A stretch of 64,000 nt of DNA from Teratosphaeria epicoccoides (Eukaryota > Ascomycota > Dothideomycetes > Mycosphaerellales > Teratosphaeriaceae): NCBI GenBank assembly GCA_021401465.1, contig JADDMT010000006.1:124001-188000 (forward strand), given 5' to 3'. Position 1 is the first letter of the stretch, and every line of letters begins with the position of its first letter. Below the pieces are notes generated by a model. It had not been told where the DNA came from. It ran no database searches and saw only the letters and a program-made list of their open reading frames with translations. This document shows, piece by piece, positions 10,059 to 22,117 of this stretch. A program made the translations under genes and the position numbers.

Positions 10059-11846
10059 CTCGCCGCAGGTGCCTGAAACTACAGAATGTCTGCGCCCTGG
10101 GGGCCTGCTGCCCTCCCACCGGGATGTTTAAGTCGCAAGCCGAGTTCTTGTTCCAGAAGTCGCGCTGCGCAGCGGAAAGTGGCGATCCTACCTCCACCTA
10201 CGCCGCTATGGTCGTTGCGGGGGTCGCGCAGCCCATGAAGAAGTCCAGATGATCTCAGAGGGACAATGCGCGACGAAAAGACGACAGTCTCGGCGAACGA
10301 ACTATATGATACAAGTCGTCGAAGATGAAATGTGTCTATCCCGCAGACGGCTCCGGTGTCGTCTCCTGGCTTGGAACAAAAAGAGCGCCACGTTTTCGAG
10401 AACCCTATGGAGGTTCGTCCGGAGCTGGCTTGTGTACTGCCGCACCTAAACGCCCAAGGCAAACTGATGTCGGCGATCGTTCCAAATGCTATAATGATAT
10501 GTACATGGTGACAGAAGAGCACGAGGTGTCTCAAGCGACCAAAAAGTTGCAATGAAGTTAATAGGTGAAGGTACCTTAGGTTTCGAACTTTGGGTGAGCG
10601 GCGGGGTTATCCGGCCTCTACCACTGGTTGGGCCAGGTTGGCTGACATGCTGAACCGAGGCCGCACCCCAAATTTGATGGCTGCCCCTTCAGGGACCTTT
10701 GATCTCGCAAAACTTTTACTCCGTACATCTATCTACCTGCGTCCCCGAGATCACACCAATATCCCCATACGCCCTCGTCGCTCGCACGGTGCAACATCAA
10801 TCAACGAATGGGAGCAGTCAAGTGCTCCACTGCTGCAACCTGACTCTTCTGCCCAGTTTCATGATCACCAGGGTTGATGTATTAATGTCCGAGGAACATG
10901 ATCCTGGTGGCGCACCCGAGGAACCGCACCTGTTCAGAGTCTGTTTCGGGCCAAACCATAATCAAAGTCGCATGGGCGACATGGCGAGACATGTGCTGGT
11001 TGATCATCTTGGCTCGGCATTCGTTCCGTCCAAGACTCGTTTCTTATCTGCTGCAGGTCATTTCTACATGCATCTGAGGTGATTTGATGTTCAGCATAGG
11101 GCGTCCGACACACACGGAAGAGCAAAGGCAATGCTTCCGGTGGATTCATGAATAAGGGACATGCTAGGAAGCTCCATGCTCCGTGAGCTAAGGAATTATT
11201 CGACAACAACTTACCTTCCCACGCGAGCATTGAACATCTTACTAGTCAACCAAGTGAATAATGCTTGAACGTGAATAACTCGTGCTCCATAGTGAACTAC
11301 TTGTTAAAGTAGTAAACTACTTGTTAACATGGTTAAAAAAGCTAACAACCATTCAATGTTGACGCTATGTGTTAGCTATCGGATTTATATAACTGCGAGA
11401 TCCTTATTTGAAATATCCCTTTATCGCGAGTCTACCGTATTCCACGCCTTTAGCCAAATTCCTGTTGTAGTGAGATGGGCTGAACGAGACGCCACGCCTC
11501 ATGGTACCGAGGCCGACCTTGCGCCTCTTTTGATAAGGTAGGTTCGAACATGACATGAAATCTGCCACATATTCGGACAACGCGGCAGCGGCTGGAAGCG
11601 GTCCGAGATCCAGCTGTATTAGCGGCTAGCAGGAAGCATGATTGTACATAGTGGGGGCATATCCACGAAGCCCACACCGGCCTCACCAGCACTTGGCTCA
11701 TGCCGATGCAGCCAGTCGCACCTGTCGATAATGCCTCCAAGTATCCCCTCACAAAGTCCCGTGAAATGCCCACGTCTCCGAATGCATAAATCCTATCACG
11801 AAGCAGTGGGCGCGCCTGATTTGCCGGAGGCCCATAGGAACACAGC
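10059..11846. other. 1.8 kb intergenic region
   Basis: No supported gene. Short frames on both strands lack motifs. Around 11235-11345 the sequence becomes AT-rich and holds near repeats of GAACTACTTGTTAA. It probably contains the promoter of the GT31-like gene and the 3' side of the GH72 gene. Confidence 0.5.
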
Positions 11847-13356
11847 TTACAACAACACAGTGCCGAGGAGCACGTTGGCCATGACGATGACAGTGCACAC
11901 GAACGGCGCCCAGCCCATCTCGCCCATGAGAAGCGCGTTCGCAGCGCTAGACTTCGTCGAGGTGCTCGAAGAGCCAGAAGCGGTAGACGTAGCTGTCACG
12001 GTACCAGAGCCAGGAGTAGCAGTAGCGGAAGAACCACCTTCGGCCTCTTGTGAACCAGAGCCAGAGAGGCCTGGACCCTTGCCGGCGCCCTTGCTCATGT
12101 ACTGCACTGCGCCAGACGGGATGGCTGGTAGGTCCTCGCCTGTGAAGTCTTTGACTTGCCAAGTGCTGCTCTGAGATGGGCAAGTGCTCGCGCCACCATC
12201 GCTCTTGTAACCGCCGTCGCCAGATGGAGTGTTGTTCTTGTACTGAGCCATCAGGTTGTTGAAGTCATCAGATTCGGTGATGGAGTTGCCGTTGATTGTC
12301 ACAAGTCCGTAGCCATTGCCCTCGCTCGAGTATTCGTAGACAAGACCGCCGGAGTAGACTGGAGTCATCTCGGAGCCATAGAGCGAATTGACCTCCTCAA
12401 AGGTACGAGTGTTGGTAATGCAACCATATTCAGAAAGGCTGAACCCATTGTCAGCATGTGGCTTTCTGTCGACAGAGCATCAAACTTACAAGAGGGGGAT
12501 GGAATAGTTGCTAAACTTCTGAACTTTCTGGTCCCAGCCGGAAATGGTATAGGACGACGGGTCGCACCAAGAGTAGTCATTGAAAGCGAAGAAGTCGCTG
12601 CGCTGATCATCGGTACCGCAGTTCATGTACTGAGCCATATCGTAACGGTTAGATTCCACGTCTGCGGCGGAGTAACCGACAGGAATCTTGCGGTAGCCAC
12701 GATCGCCGATATACTGCTTCATGTCTCTCGTCACGGCTTTGACGTACGGCGCGCAGTCAGTGTTATTATCGGCGTTGATAACCTCATTGCCGGAGCTGTG
12801 GGCCTCTTCAGTAGTGCCCTCGTCCCCTCCAACTGCTCAATCGATCCACTCACAAGAAGAGAAGCGTGTTGTCGTAGTTCGCAAAAGCGTCGATGGTCGC
12901 GAAGACACTCTGCAGGTATGTTGGGTTGTATGAAGTAGCTGGGTCACCACGGTTCAAACTGTACTTTGGAGTGTTCACATCGAGAGCGAGGTAGATGCCA
13001 GCTTCCGCAAGCGCGCTCATGCATTCGTCGTGGTTGGCAGTGTTGTCTACCGTGTAGACACGGACCGTGTTGATGCCCAGCTTCTTGAACTCTGCCACAT
13101 CCCTCTTGCAACCATCAACATCAGCAATTGGGTCCGCCGCGCCACTGGAGCCCGCAGATCCTGAAGAGCCGCCGGGCTGGTAATCGACACCCTTGATGTA
13201 GAATCTGTCGTCGCCAGCGAAGAATGCATTGCCCTTGACGGTGACGGTGGGCAAAGAGCCTGAGTTGGAAGAAGGACTGTCTTTCGCGACAATCTTGTTG
13301 GGCGCAGCACATGCCAAGGCCGCAGAGGCGACTGTGAAGGCGATTTGCACCTTCAT
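11847..13356 (-). CDS. GH72 beta-1,3-glucanosyltransferase (Gas/Gel type), GPI-anchored
   Basis: Exons 13356-12854, 12795-12490 and 12438-11847 give 466 residues. The enzyme elongates cell-wall beta-1,3-glucan by cutting and religating chains. A signal peptide (MKVQIAFTVASAALACA) opens the protein. FYIKGVDYQPGG and the TVRVYTVDN segment are GH72 hallmarks. The acid/base Glu lies in SGNEV, created by the first splice, and the nucleophile Glu in SEYGC, created by the second. The catalytic domain is followed by a Ser/Thr/Gly-rich linker and a hydrophobic C-terminus (about the last 20 residues), the GPI signal. There is no cysteine-rich CBM43/X8 module, so it belongs to the shorter subgroup. Introns are 58 bp (GTGAGT) and 51 bp (GTAAGT, CTGAC branch point), both phase 2. 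Confidence 0.95.
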
Positions 13357-14857
13357 AATGATAACTGCTGCTCTTGTCCTGCCCCGGGGATGGTGCGACT
13401 CTTGCTGTGGTCAACGGGCGTGCCGTCACAAAGTGGTTGAGAGGTGCAAATGGAAGCGACTGGCGGCCAATAATCGGGCCAAAGTCTGGGACGAGTGAGT
13501 GACGAGAAAGGGTGGATTGAAAAAGCAATCTCCAAAGGAAGAAACGAGTGATGGAGTAGATGGAGCTGGAGAGAAGTGGTTGAGAAGCAGGAAGGCAGAA
13601 GAAGGGCCTACCTCCTTATTTTGCCAAGCACACTCTGCCCCAAGGAGACTACTGTTCCAACTTTAGTCTCATCTCGCGTTGCCAGACGCCAATCATCATG
13701 CTGCAATTGCAGAGCCCCACTCTCCGAGAGCATCACTGCAGCAGCCAAAGCACTACAGCTCTGCCATTCTCTTCTGTCGCTGTATCCAAGGTTGCAGATT
13801 CGTGACGATGTCGCGAGAATGTCGTCTGTCCATATCTTGGCTCACCACCAAGCGCTGCTCGGCTGCAAGGGTTCACTGTTGCTTGGTCCTGCTAGCGCGA
13901 TGCAAAGATTCGTCAAGCATCGTGTGGATTTCTTGTATGTTGACGCTTGTCGTCGAGCAGATTTCAGAATGGTGCTGTCACGCCTGGCCATCATATATAT
14001 ATGTCAACGTCGTCCGCTTTACCAGAATCCATAAAGTCGTCCCCACCGTTCTCCCAAGGTAGGCGACATTATTACTGCTGCTCGACCGGCGAGCCAATGG
14101 CGTGGCATCAAGCGATACGTGCAGGGTTCATCTGGATCTCAACGGGCCAATGCGTTTCAAAAGGTTTCAAGAGGCAAAATGCACAGGAGGACGTTAGAGT
14201 GACATGTGGCTGGAATTCACTGGCATTATAAACGTTGCCGCTCACCAGCATCGTACGAAAGGCCACGCGGCTAGCCTGAGCTTGTTCTTGATCATCGTAC
14301 GCGTGTCGGATATTCGGCGTACAGATGTCGATCTTGCACTCAATGCATCAGTGTGTGCTCTCATGGTGCGATTCGTATCTTGTAAAGGGACAGCAATGAA
14401 CACATCTCGTAGAGGAACAAGGAATTCGTAGTGCGATCGTGCTATGCACATCGCAGATTTGCACGCTATTGTTATCATCATCACCTCAACTATTCTTTCA
14501 TATCATCCTGTATATACTGTTTGCGTGCACCCAAGCCCAGATACACTCTCCTAGAGTTACACCGTCAAAGCTGTGGAGACGAGAAGATAGAGTTGTCAAC
14601 TCTGCTCCGTCGGGACCTGCGTCGACTCTCGAGTATGTGCGCGCAGAGCCTTCTGCCAAATCGTATCCACTGTCAGACCGTTCATCAGACGCGCCACCGG
14701 TAATGCGACCGTCGTATCATGCATTATGTACCGTCCCATGATCCAAGAAAGCCCTGGAGTCTGATGCCCACTGTTTACCACTCTGCCGATAAAGGTCGTG
14801 CAAGCAGAAAGCGTGTAATACATGTCGAAAACTGCTCTCATCGATCAATGATAATCT
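13357..14857. other. 1.5 kb intergenic region
   Basis: 5' region of the GH72 gene followed by unassigned sequence before the 3' end of the next minus-strand gene. A 100-codon hydrophobic frame at 14439-14741 starts at GTG and was not accepted. Confidence 0.5.
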
Positions 14858-17557
14858 TCATTCCGCAGTACGAAGGGACTGCTTGCTCTTCGATCGCCAG
14901 AACATGAGCTTCTTCAGCCTGTGCTCTTTCTTTGGCGTATGCATGATCGCGTCGACCGCAGTCTGTGGCCTCCTTAGCTGATCATCCGATCTTGATTTGC
15001 CGCCGAACGATCCTCCGACAAGCTGAGAGAAGCTCGCAATGCTTGCACGCTTTTTGCGGCTGCGAGAAGCAAAAGCCGGGTCTGTGAAATCACAATGGCT
15101 CTGATTGCTACTGCTGAAGTCTCGTCTTGATGTATTTGCGTGCATCATGCTCATCCGAGTCGACAGACTGCTGGTGAGAGACGGCACATCGTCAGTCGAT
15201 ATTCGAGGCGGCTCGGCACAAGAACTGAGGGTGCGGTTATCCGTAACGGAAGAGGCTGACGTGCCGACACGTGATGTGTCGAACGAGCCTTGCCGACGAG
15301 CCAGTTCAGGCGAAGAAAATGCGGAGGTCTGGTAGTTTTCCGATGTCATGAGCGCCCGAGCTGGTCGTGGCAGGAGATCAGCGGTTTGGGGAGCCATGAG
15401 CGTTGGAGTTTCGCTGGAATCGGACGATTTTGTAAGGGACGAAGCTCGAGGCTCTTCATCATGCTCGACTATTTCCACCGGGCTGAGCTCCTCTGGAATC
15501 GTGTCCTCCATAATTGATGAAGGCCGGTGCTCAATGGTTGGAGTCGATAGTCGTGACGCCCAACCATCGAAACATGTTGATTCTCGGTCTGCATGTCCCT
15601 CGATCTGCTGGATCCGCGGCCCGTCGTCGAAATCCATCATGATACCAGACGCCCCAGAATCAGAATCCACGACCTCTATGCCAACGCCATCTTCGTGCGG
15701 TGCATCTTGAGATGGAGTCGCAGACCGCCCCGGCTGCACTTCAGCTTCCTCCTCGCCTTCACCCTCGAAAACGTCAGGCAGCGACGTCTGTGAGACCATG
15801 CTGCCGCGCTGGTAAGCGAAAGGCACCAATTCAGGAGCGCTCTCGGCTCGTCGATGGTAGTGCAGGCCAGGTCCCATAAAGTCGTTCTTGAGGCGGCTGC
15901 TGTGTAGCTCTCGACGCGGCTTGTGCAAATTAGAGCCAGCGGCGTTTGACGGCCCAAGCGCAGCGTCAAGGTCCAGCATGGATCCATCATCCAGATCCTG
16001 CACGCAAGATGTGCAGCTAGTCCAGCTCGGCGTCGGAGTACTGACCTCAAAACGTGGTTGTACAGGAGCCGCCAACTGCGTGCATTCAGTCGCGTCTACC
16101 TGTCCAAATACAGCATCCAAGTCTGTCTCCGCCACCGGCTCTTCAGACCGTGAAAGCCTGCCAGATATCAATGTACTAGCTGCGCTTTCGGATCGAACGG
16201 TGCGCACATCGCGCTCGATCACGGCGATCCGCTTGGATTCTCTTACCCGTCTTGAAAGTCTTGACAATGCCCATTCCTTGACCTTCCGTGATGACGACTT
16301 GCGATCCAAGACTTGAAAATCGAGCACCGGATCTTGGCGTGCCTGCTCTTGAAGCGAAATGGCAGAAAGCTGGGTTAAATGCTCAGCCTCAATACCAAAG
16401 GCTGGCTCGCTCCGTCTGCGGTCCAGTCCAAGAACATGGCTCAGAGAGTGTTTCTTGCCGAGCGGCGTTTTTTCTCTGAGCAAGCGGCTTGAACCACCAA
16501 AGTTTGGGTCCTGCCGTGCGGGCTCGGGAAACGGTCGCTTCATGCTCGAGCTAGACACTGAACTCCTCAACCATTCTCCTTCCTTCTCAACCCGCATATT
16601 GGGTTCGAATGAATTTCTGGCTTTATCTCTCGTGTCATCCTCATAAGTTGTAGTTAATGATGTCTGCCGAAGACGCGCAGAAGGTGGACTCGGTGAATTC
16701 ATGCTTAGAACAGAGGTGATACTATTGTTCACAGAGTGGCCTCGGGCGGTCGACACGGAACCCTCAGTCTCAGAGGAGATGGTCGAAAGTGGCCGAGGAA
16801 TGAATTCAACATTCTCTGAGAACCCCACTCTCCGCGGTGCCGGTCTGGCCTCCCGGACGGCAACCAAAGGTGGACGAACCAGACCGTCGTGCGGCTGGTG
16901 AAAATCAGGCAGAGACCGCGTGGTGTCAAGCATAAGTGGTGGACTCTGGGAATGGCCAGGTTGTTCGAGCGGTGTGGTTGGTAAACTGCTGCTGAGGCGA
17001 GGCTGAGGCTCAAGTGGTGGCTTCATAATGCCGCTGACATCGTGACTTGACATTGCCGTAGACCGCCGGTGTGCATGACCACGTCGACTACGAGGAGTAC
17101 CGGAAGAATGCGGTAGATCCAGAACACTGCTTTTCGTAGGACTTGAGCTGATTGCCTCCGCTACAACCAGTCTCGAGTCGTCCCCAACAAACTCACTGCC
17201 ACGTCGTGTGTGTTTTTTGGCAGCGCGCGTTGGTGTGGCGGGGGCAGGCTCGTCTGGCGTCCGTGGAGGCGTCGAGCTACCCTGCCGGCCAGAAACATCG
17301 GCTGCGTTGAAGGAAAAACTTGGGAGCGTGGAGACAGCCCGTCTGTGGGCAACACCCGTGTTAACGAACGGGACAGAGTTGGATTGCATCGACACTGGCC
17401 GTTGAGTGGCACCCGTCCCGGACTGTTGTGATTGGGACCTCACGGGAAACGAGAAGTCGGGATTGGCGATCATTTCGACTTCGGGAGCGTGATCCGACAG
17501 ACCAACGCCCATGATACTGCCGTGTCTCGCGTGGGTTTGTAGAGCCACCTCGGCCAT
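14858..17557 (-). CDS. long Ser/Arg-rich disordered protein, function unknown
   Basis: Single exon of 899 residues starting MAEVALQTHARHG. Composition is Ser, Arg, Pro, Thr and acidic residues throughout, with no membrane segment or globular domain visible. Numerous RxxS and SP/TP motifs suggest a phosphorylated scaffold. The region around 440-480 (KSSSRKVKEWALSRLSRRVR) is a basic helical stretch, and the last 25 residues (KKEHRLKKLMFWRSKSKQ) are strongly basic with an aromatic pair, a plausible membrane- or partner-binding motif. An opening of the MIANPDFSFP type is reminiscent of fungal proteins loosely named proline-rich cell-wall proteins, but there is no secretion signal, so I give no function. 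The uninterrupted 2.7 kb frame makes it a real gene. Confidence 0.85.
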   Translation of the reverse strand: MAEVALQTHARHGSIMGVGLSDHAPEVEMIANPDFSFPVRSQSQQSGTGATQRPVSMQSNSVPFVNTGVAHRRAVSTLPSFSFNAADVSGRQGSSTPPRTPDEPAPATPTRAAKKHTRRGSEFVGDDSRLVVAEAISSSPTKSSVLDLPHSSGTPRSRRGHAHRRSTAMSSHDVSGIMKPPLEPQPRLSSSLPTTPLEQPGHSQSPPLMLDTTRSLPDFHQPHDGLVRPPLVAVREARPAPRRVGFSENVEFIPRPLSTISSETEGSVSTARGHSVNNSITSVLSMNSPSPPSARLRQTSLTTTYEDDTRDKARNSFEPNMRVEKEGEWLRSSVSSSSMKRPFPEPARQDPNFGGSSRLLREKTPLGKKHSLSHVLGLDRRRSEPAFGIEAEHLTQLSAISLQEQARQDPVLDFQVLDRKSSSRKVKEWALSRLSRRVRESKRIAVIERDVRTVRSESAASTLISGRLSRSEEPVAETDLDAVFGQVDATECTQLAAPVQPRFEVSTPTPSWTSCTSCVQDLDDGSMLDLDAALGPSNAAGSNLHKPRRELHSSRLKNDFMGPGLHYHRRAESAPELVPFAYQRGSMVSQTSLPDVFEGEGEEEAEVQPGRSATPSQDAPHEDGVGIEVVDSDSGASGIMMDFDDGPRIQQIEGHADRESTCFDGWASRLSTPTIEHRPSSIMEDTIPEELSPVEIVEHDEEPRASSLTKSSDSSETPTLMAPQTADLLPRPARALMTSENYQTSAFSSPELARRQGSFDTSRVGTSASSVTDNRTLSSCAEPPRISTDDVPSLTSSLSTRMSMMHANTSRRDFSSSNQSHCDFTDPAFASRSRKKRASIASFSQLVGGSFGGKSRSDDQLRRPQTAVDAIMHTPKKEHRLKKLMFWRSKSKQSLRTAE

Positions 17558-20500
17558 GGTGTAGAATTATATGTCGCGTACAGTGAGGTACGCGAACAAC
17601 TTGATGCCAGCCCTTGGATCTTCAGCGGCGCATTTGCCCACGCGACGAGCGCGGTACTCTCGCAACGCCTCGGCTTGATTTGACTTTGTTCGGAGTGCGG
17701 CGGCAAATGTGGGAGGAGCGACTGGAATGCGGTAGGTAAGGCTCCTGCAGGTTCTCGAGAACATCGAGGTCCGCAGAGGCTACTCGGAAAGATGCTGCAG
17801 TGACTGTCGCTCTGTTCTATTATCTGCCCAGACGTCAGCCCGCAATCCGTGCATTCCATGCCGAGACCGAGTGGCAGTGGACGGTGCGTACAGACTTGCA
17901 GATAATGACACCCAAAGAGCCCGGCTCTTCGACATGCAGCAATCTCTGCCGTTCCAGGTCCACGGATTGAAATACAATGGCGAGCAATAACGAAAGGAAC
18001 GGACAGCAGCAATTGCCACGAACAGCACAAGCGAGATCGCCGTGCTGCACCGCAATTGAGCCAGAGGGGTGCGCTGATGAAGGCGTGCAGGAGGAAGTGA
18101 AGATGTTGTAGTAAGTTCGTGAGGAGTTGTTGGAACGCTTGGGTGCTAAGGTACCTAGCAGGGTGCCTTGCGCATGGACCATCGGGCATCACACTAAGGA
18201 AAAGCGGCCTGTACAATTGACAAGGATAACCCTCAAGCGACTAATCTGCTTGCCCTCCGAGATGAACTTTCTGATTGCTGTCTCGTGTTGGCCGTGGCAA
18301 CTGCAACGCGCACGATGTATCCCCACTCCATGTCTCCACGTTGCTGCTGATCACAGGCCCCCGTGTGCCATTGTTGCAGTTTGCCGGCTTCGAAGTGTAG
18401 CAGTCTGCCCGTCACCTTTTCTACGCTTTTTCTACAGCAGCGAACGACGTGCATGATGAACTACCTAGGTAACGACGCGAGACATCCCACTTGACCCCAG
18501 TCCCTCCTTGTTCTTGCTCCCAATTCAGGAACAGAGAGCTTCGCGGGCGAAGAGACTCCGAGCGGATAATTGCACGCACGCCTGATCATCCACTCAGATG
18601 AAAGCTTTGCAAAGCTGCTCGCTTCAGACTGCTGCCGTGTGCAATACATGGAATGCGCGTCTCCTGCGCCGGATTGGCCGAACACTTGCGCAAGCGACCG
18701 CACACTGCTGCAGCAACTAATGACTGGGCTTCATCAGGCTCATCTTCGCGTCGCACAACTTGGGGTCGGCATTCAACCGCAACACAGGGTACGGTCACTG
18801 CGACTTCCTTTTCAGTATAACCAAAGCCATGGCCGGCGTGTTTGTGTCGCTGCACGAAACTTGGTTGCGCATAGAGTTGGGATTAGACTCGCAGCCGTGC
18901 TAGGAGGTATGCAAAACAGCCTTCCATTCGGTCATGAGCCGAATTCAGCCGAGACTCCATTCTCTGGCCACCTCTCCAGACTCGGAACGAACTATTGCAT
19001 CTGCTAATGAAACCTGCCAATAACGCGCAAGGCTCAGCACACCTGGCGGAGCACGACGGCACGCTTTTCGCAGCCTGCGTCGCCCTCTTGCAACGATGCA
19101 AACATAGTTGCGAGATCTCGCTCGCCTGAGGTTGCTCTCCTCTCGCAAGCCCGCAGATGACCTCTGCAGCTCCAAGGTTGTCCGCTGCAGGGGCAGAGCA
19201 ACGCCTGCACGCCGAACTCTCGTCTCCGCACGATGGCCTTTCGTCTTTGTTTGACCCGTCGAGCTTGCGTGCTTGTGGTGGAGCCCCATCTTTTAGCGTT
19301 GCTGATCTCGACTGCGGCACCAGTACCAGATGAAATGAAAATGATTTCATCTCAGGGTCCAAGCGCAATATTACGGTCTACCATTCGCAGCGAAACGTCG
19401 TGTTCCTTGTCTCAGTCTATCAAAAACCGTTGTGAACGGCCTGCAGCCTCGTATCATGGCTGGCTGTACTCTATTTGCTCACGGGACGAAGCCACGGTCG
19501 TTGAACCGTCCGCGACATCCTCGAGTGCTCGCCAGCTACTCGGCACAATAATGCCATGCACAGAGCCTCGGACTTTCAACTTTATGCCTGCTCGACGCAC
19601 TGTATCTGCACCATGTCCTTGTGCTACGTACACGAGTGGAGAGCTCGATGCGAGTCATGGTCCACTTTGACCCAAGAGACTGGTCACGAAGAACAGCCGA
19701 AGATAAGGATCTCTGATCAGTGTCAAACAGCAGCTGGTGAGAGTCCTGACTTGAACTCATCTTTTGCATAATTGAGACATGCGGTCCGCTTGGTGCGTCC
19801 CGTGAAAAATATCATTACCGGGAGACGTTTCTTCCTTTCTTCCATGGAGCTGCACGTTTTGAAAATGCGCACGCCAAGAATGCGAATGACTCTCGGTAAT
19901 GCTCGCTCGAGCTGTAAAAATAGGAGGGCAGAGACGTTGAACACGGAGTCAAGTCCGTTTAAAAGTACCAAGAATGTGGAGTTGAGGACGAGCTCATGCC
20001 TTCTCTCAGCGTTGTACGACATTTGCGATAGAATAGCAGTGCTCGAGATCCTGGAGCCACACAGGTAACCCGGCTTGCCTGGTAAGTGAGGCGGTCTGGA
20101 GAAGAAAAGTCCGTGGCATAGCGATGTCTGCGGTGTAGGAGGCTGATCCATCGACTGGCTGGTTTCACTTATACAGGCCGATATACTTCCACTGGTATGT
20201 TTATCGACCTGGCAGTCTAGCGCGGACAAGTCGAGCAATACTATTGGAATAGGAATGTCACCCCTTGTGAGCTGCATATCTGCGCGGCGCTGCGGTCCTC
20301 GTTCACAGATCTCAGCAGTAGTCTGACGCATGGCCTGCGTCCTGGCTCAGAGCGTTCACAGCCCTCTGCTCAGCAGCGCAGCTGTAACGACCCTGGCGGC
20401 TGATTGTCTGTGGTAAGGACCGTATCGCACAGTGATGGCGCATAGACGCTCGGCTAGCAAGACCAAGTACCATGAGCGAGAGATTCACACATGCCGTTTG

Positions 20501-20659
20501 CCATCACTGTCGCCTTTCGCCGCCTAGCATTTGCAGTTCTCCTTGAATTGCTCGATGGGAATCTCCTGGTTCGCCAGACACGTGGGTCCTTCGCCATAAT
20601 TCGCTGGAAAACTCTGGGCATCAGCGACGACTACTACAGCCCACGCTTGGTCATCCACC
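17558..20659. other. 3.1 kb gene-poor stretch
   Basis: Many short frames on both strands, the longest 202 codons at 19723-20331 on the minus strand. None shows a recognisable domain, convincing splice pattern or signal peptide. The first few hundred bases are probably the leader and promoter of the disordered-protein gene. Confidence 0.5.
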
Positions 20660-21325
20660 TTATGGACACCGCTCCGACTCACATCGACATTCTAAATTCA
20701 CGCCCGTCGAGTAGTCACATTTGCAGCAGCTGTTGGGGTCTGAGGGATCGCACTGTCCTGCGGGAGTGGGTTGGATGTTAGTGATTCTGAGAGATTTGAA
20801 GGCGGGATAGGGTGTCTTACTGCCCAAGCCGCCTTCGCCGCACCAACATTGGCACATGCCGTTCTCGGAGCTCCTGAGAATGCCTTTGTTGGTTGGGTCT
20901 TCGATTGACGTATGTGTGTGAGTAGCTCTAAAGACTACAAAGCCTGACACTTACACGTAGGCGCCCTGAAATGGCTGCCCATGACACTGAAAACTCCTCT
21001 CAGACCTCCCAGTGGCTTTTCTAGCGAAACAAGGCTTGTTCGTCACGCACCCAGTCGGAGCAACCGGCTTTACAGCGGCTGTATTTAAGACTTCCGCAGT
21101 TCGTCCCAGGCTGTGGGCGTTCGCAAAATCAGCAACTATGAAAGTGTTTCTGTTGTTGTAGCAGCGAGGGGAGCTGATGGAACCGCGTACCTTGTTGTTG
21201 TCGAAGCCGGGGACTGAATCGCATAGCGGTTGCACAGATTTACCTATGAATCCGTCGGCAGGCGTGGCGGCGGTGGTTGGGAGGATGCTGCTGGTGAGCA
21301 TGGAAAGTGTTAGTACAGACCGCAT
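20660..21325 (-). CDS. cysteine-rich secreted protein, family member 1 (five exons)
   Basis: Exons 21325-21191, 21110-21051, 20986-20955, 20873-20821 and 20757-20660 give 125 residues. A signal peptide (MRSVLTLSMLTSSILPTTAA) precedes 15 cysteines. The core reads GTNCGSLKYSRCKAGCSDW, then CHGQPFQGAYV, then MCQCWCGEGG, followed by a second cysteine block (QCDPSDPNSCCKCDY ... ECRCESERC) unique to this member. Intron donors and branch points: 80 bp GTACGC/CTGAT/CCCACAG; 64 bp GTGCGT/TTTTCAG; 81 bp GTAAGT/CTCAG; 63 bp GTAAGA/CTAAC/GCAG. Phases 0, 0, 2, 1. The first three intron positions and the core match the gene at 47126-47605, which supports the model. Unspliced reading truncates at the stop near 20951. 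Probable effector-type extracellular protein; no known family recognised. Confidence 0.72.
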
Positions 21326-22117
21326 GATCTGGGGGGAGCTTTGCGGTTGAGATCGGACATGATTAAACAATTCGAAGAGTGTGGGAGCAAGCATGATAAT
21401 GAAATACCGGTGTGGACGCTGGTCTAGGTGAAACCGGGAAACAATGTCGCAGGCGGGACTCATATCATCAGATGGGCGCTAGTTTTATGCGTTCTGCTGG
21501 GCCCGAAGTGCAGACGAAACAGCGATCCCGGCATTCGCCAGAGTGGCATCTGCTGCTTCTCCTCGATCAGGCGCAGGTCTTGACCACGGGTGGTCATGCT
21601 ATCAGTCAAGCATTTACGTAGACAATTGTTGGATCAGCGGACTACCTGAATGGTGCGCGGCATCATGAAGTCGCATCGACATAGTGACAAACTCTTGACC
21701 GTGTCAACAAGCAATGAATCATATCGGAAATCAGCCAACAACGTCAGATAGTCAACGTGGGCATTGTCCGATAGAACCACAAACCGCCCCCGCAAGAAGC
21801 TCTTCCCGTGGTAAACGGCTTGGACGGCCATGGAAGACTACAACGCTGGATCAACGGAGGGATCACGATCAAGTGAGCAAGGAGACAACTTCCATCACCG
21901 AGCAGGACTTTGCAGCCCAACCTTTCTCGGCGTGAGGAATCAGTATGTCCGTCAACTAGCTCCAATGGTCAACTAGTCGAGACAGTTGACGACATGACTG
22001 CCTACTTGTTGAGACAGCAGGGCTAAATGGTGATACTGCTGGCTGTTGTCAGCCAGCCACCACGTGTTGACTTCAAGGTACCAATCACACCTGCACACTT
22101 GGAGTGTCGTTCGCATC
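21326..22117. other. intergenic, divergent promoter region
   Basis: Lies between the divergently transcribed cysteine-rich protein gene (minus) and the OB-fold gene (plus), so it should hold both promoters. No gene recognised. Confidence 0.5.

Noticed and set aside
12156..12938. 260-codon plus-strand frame
   Set aside because: Antisense of the GH72 gene and runs through its introns.
19723..20331. 202-codon minus-strand frame
   Set aside because: No domain, signal or codon evidence; length is possible by chance in this composition.
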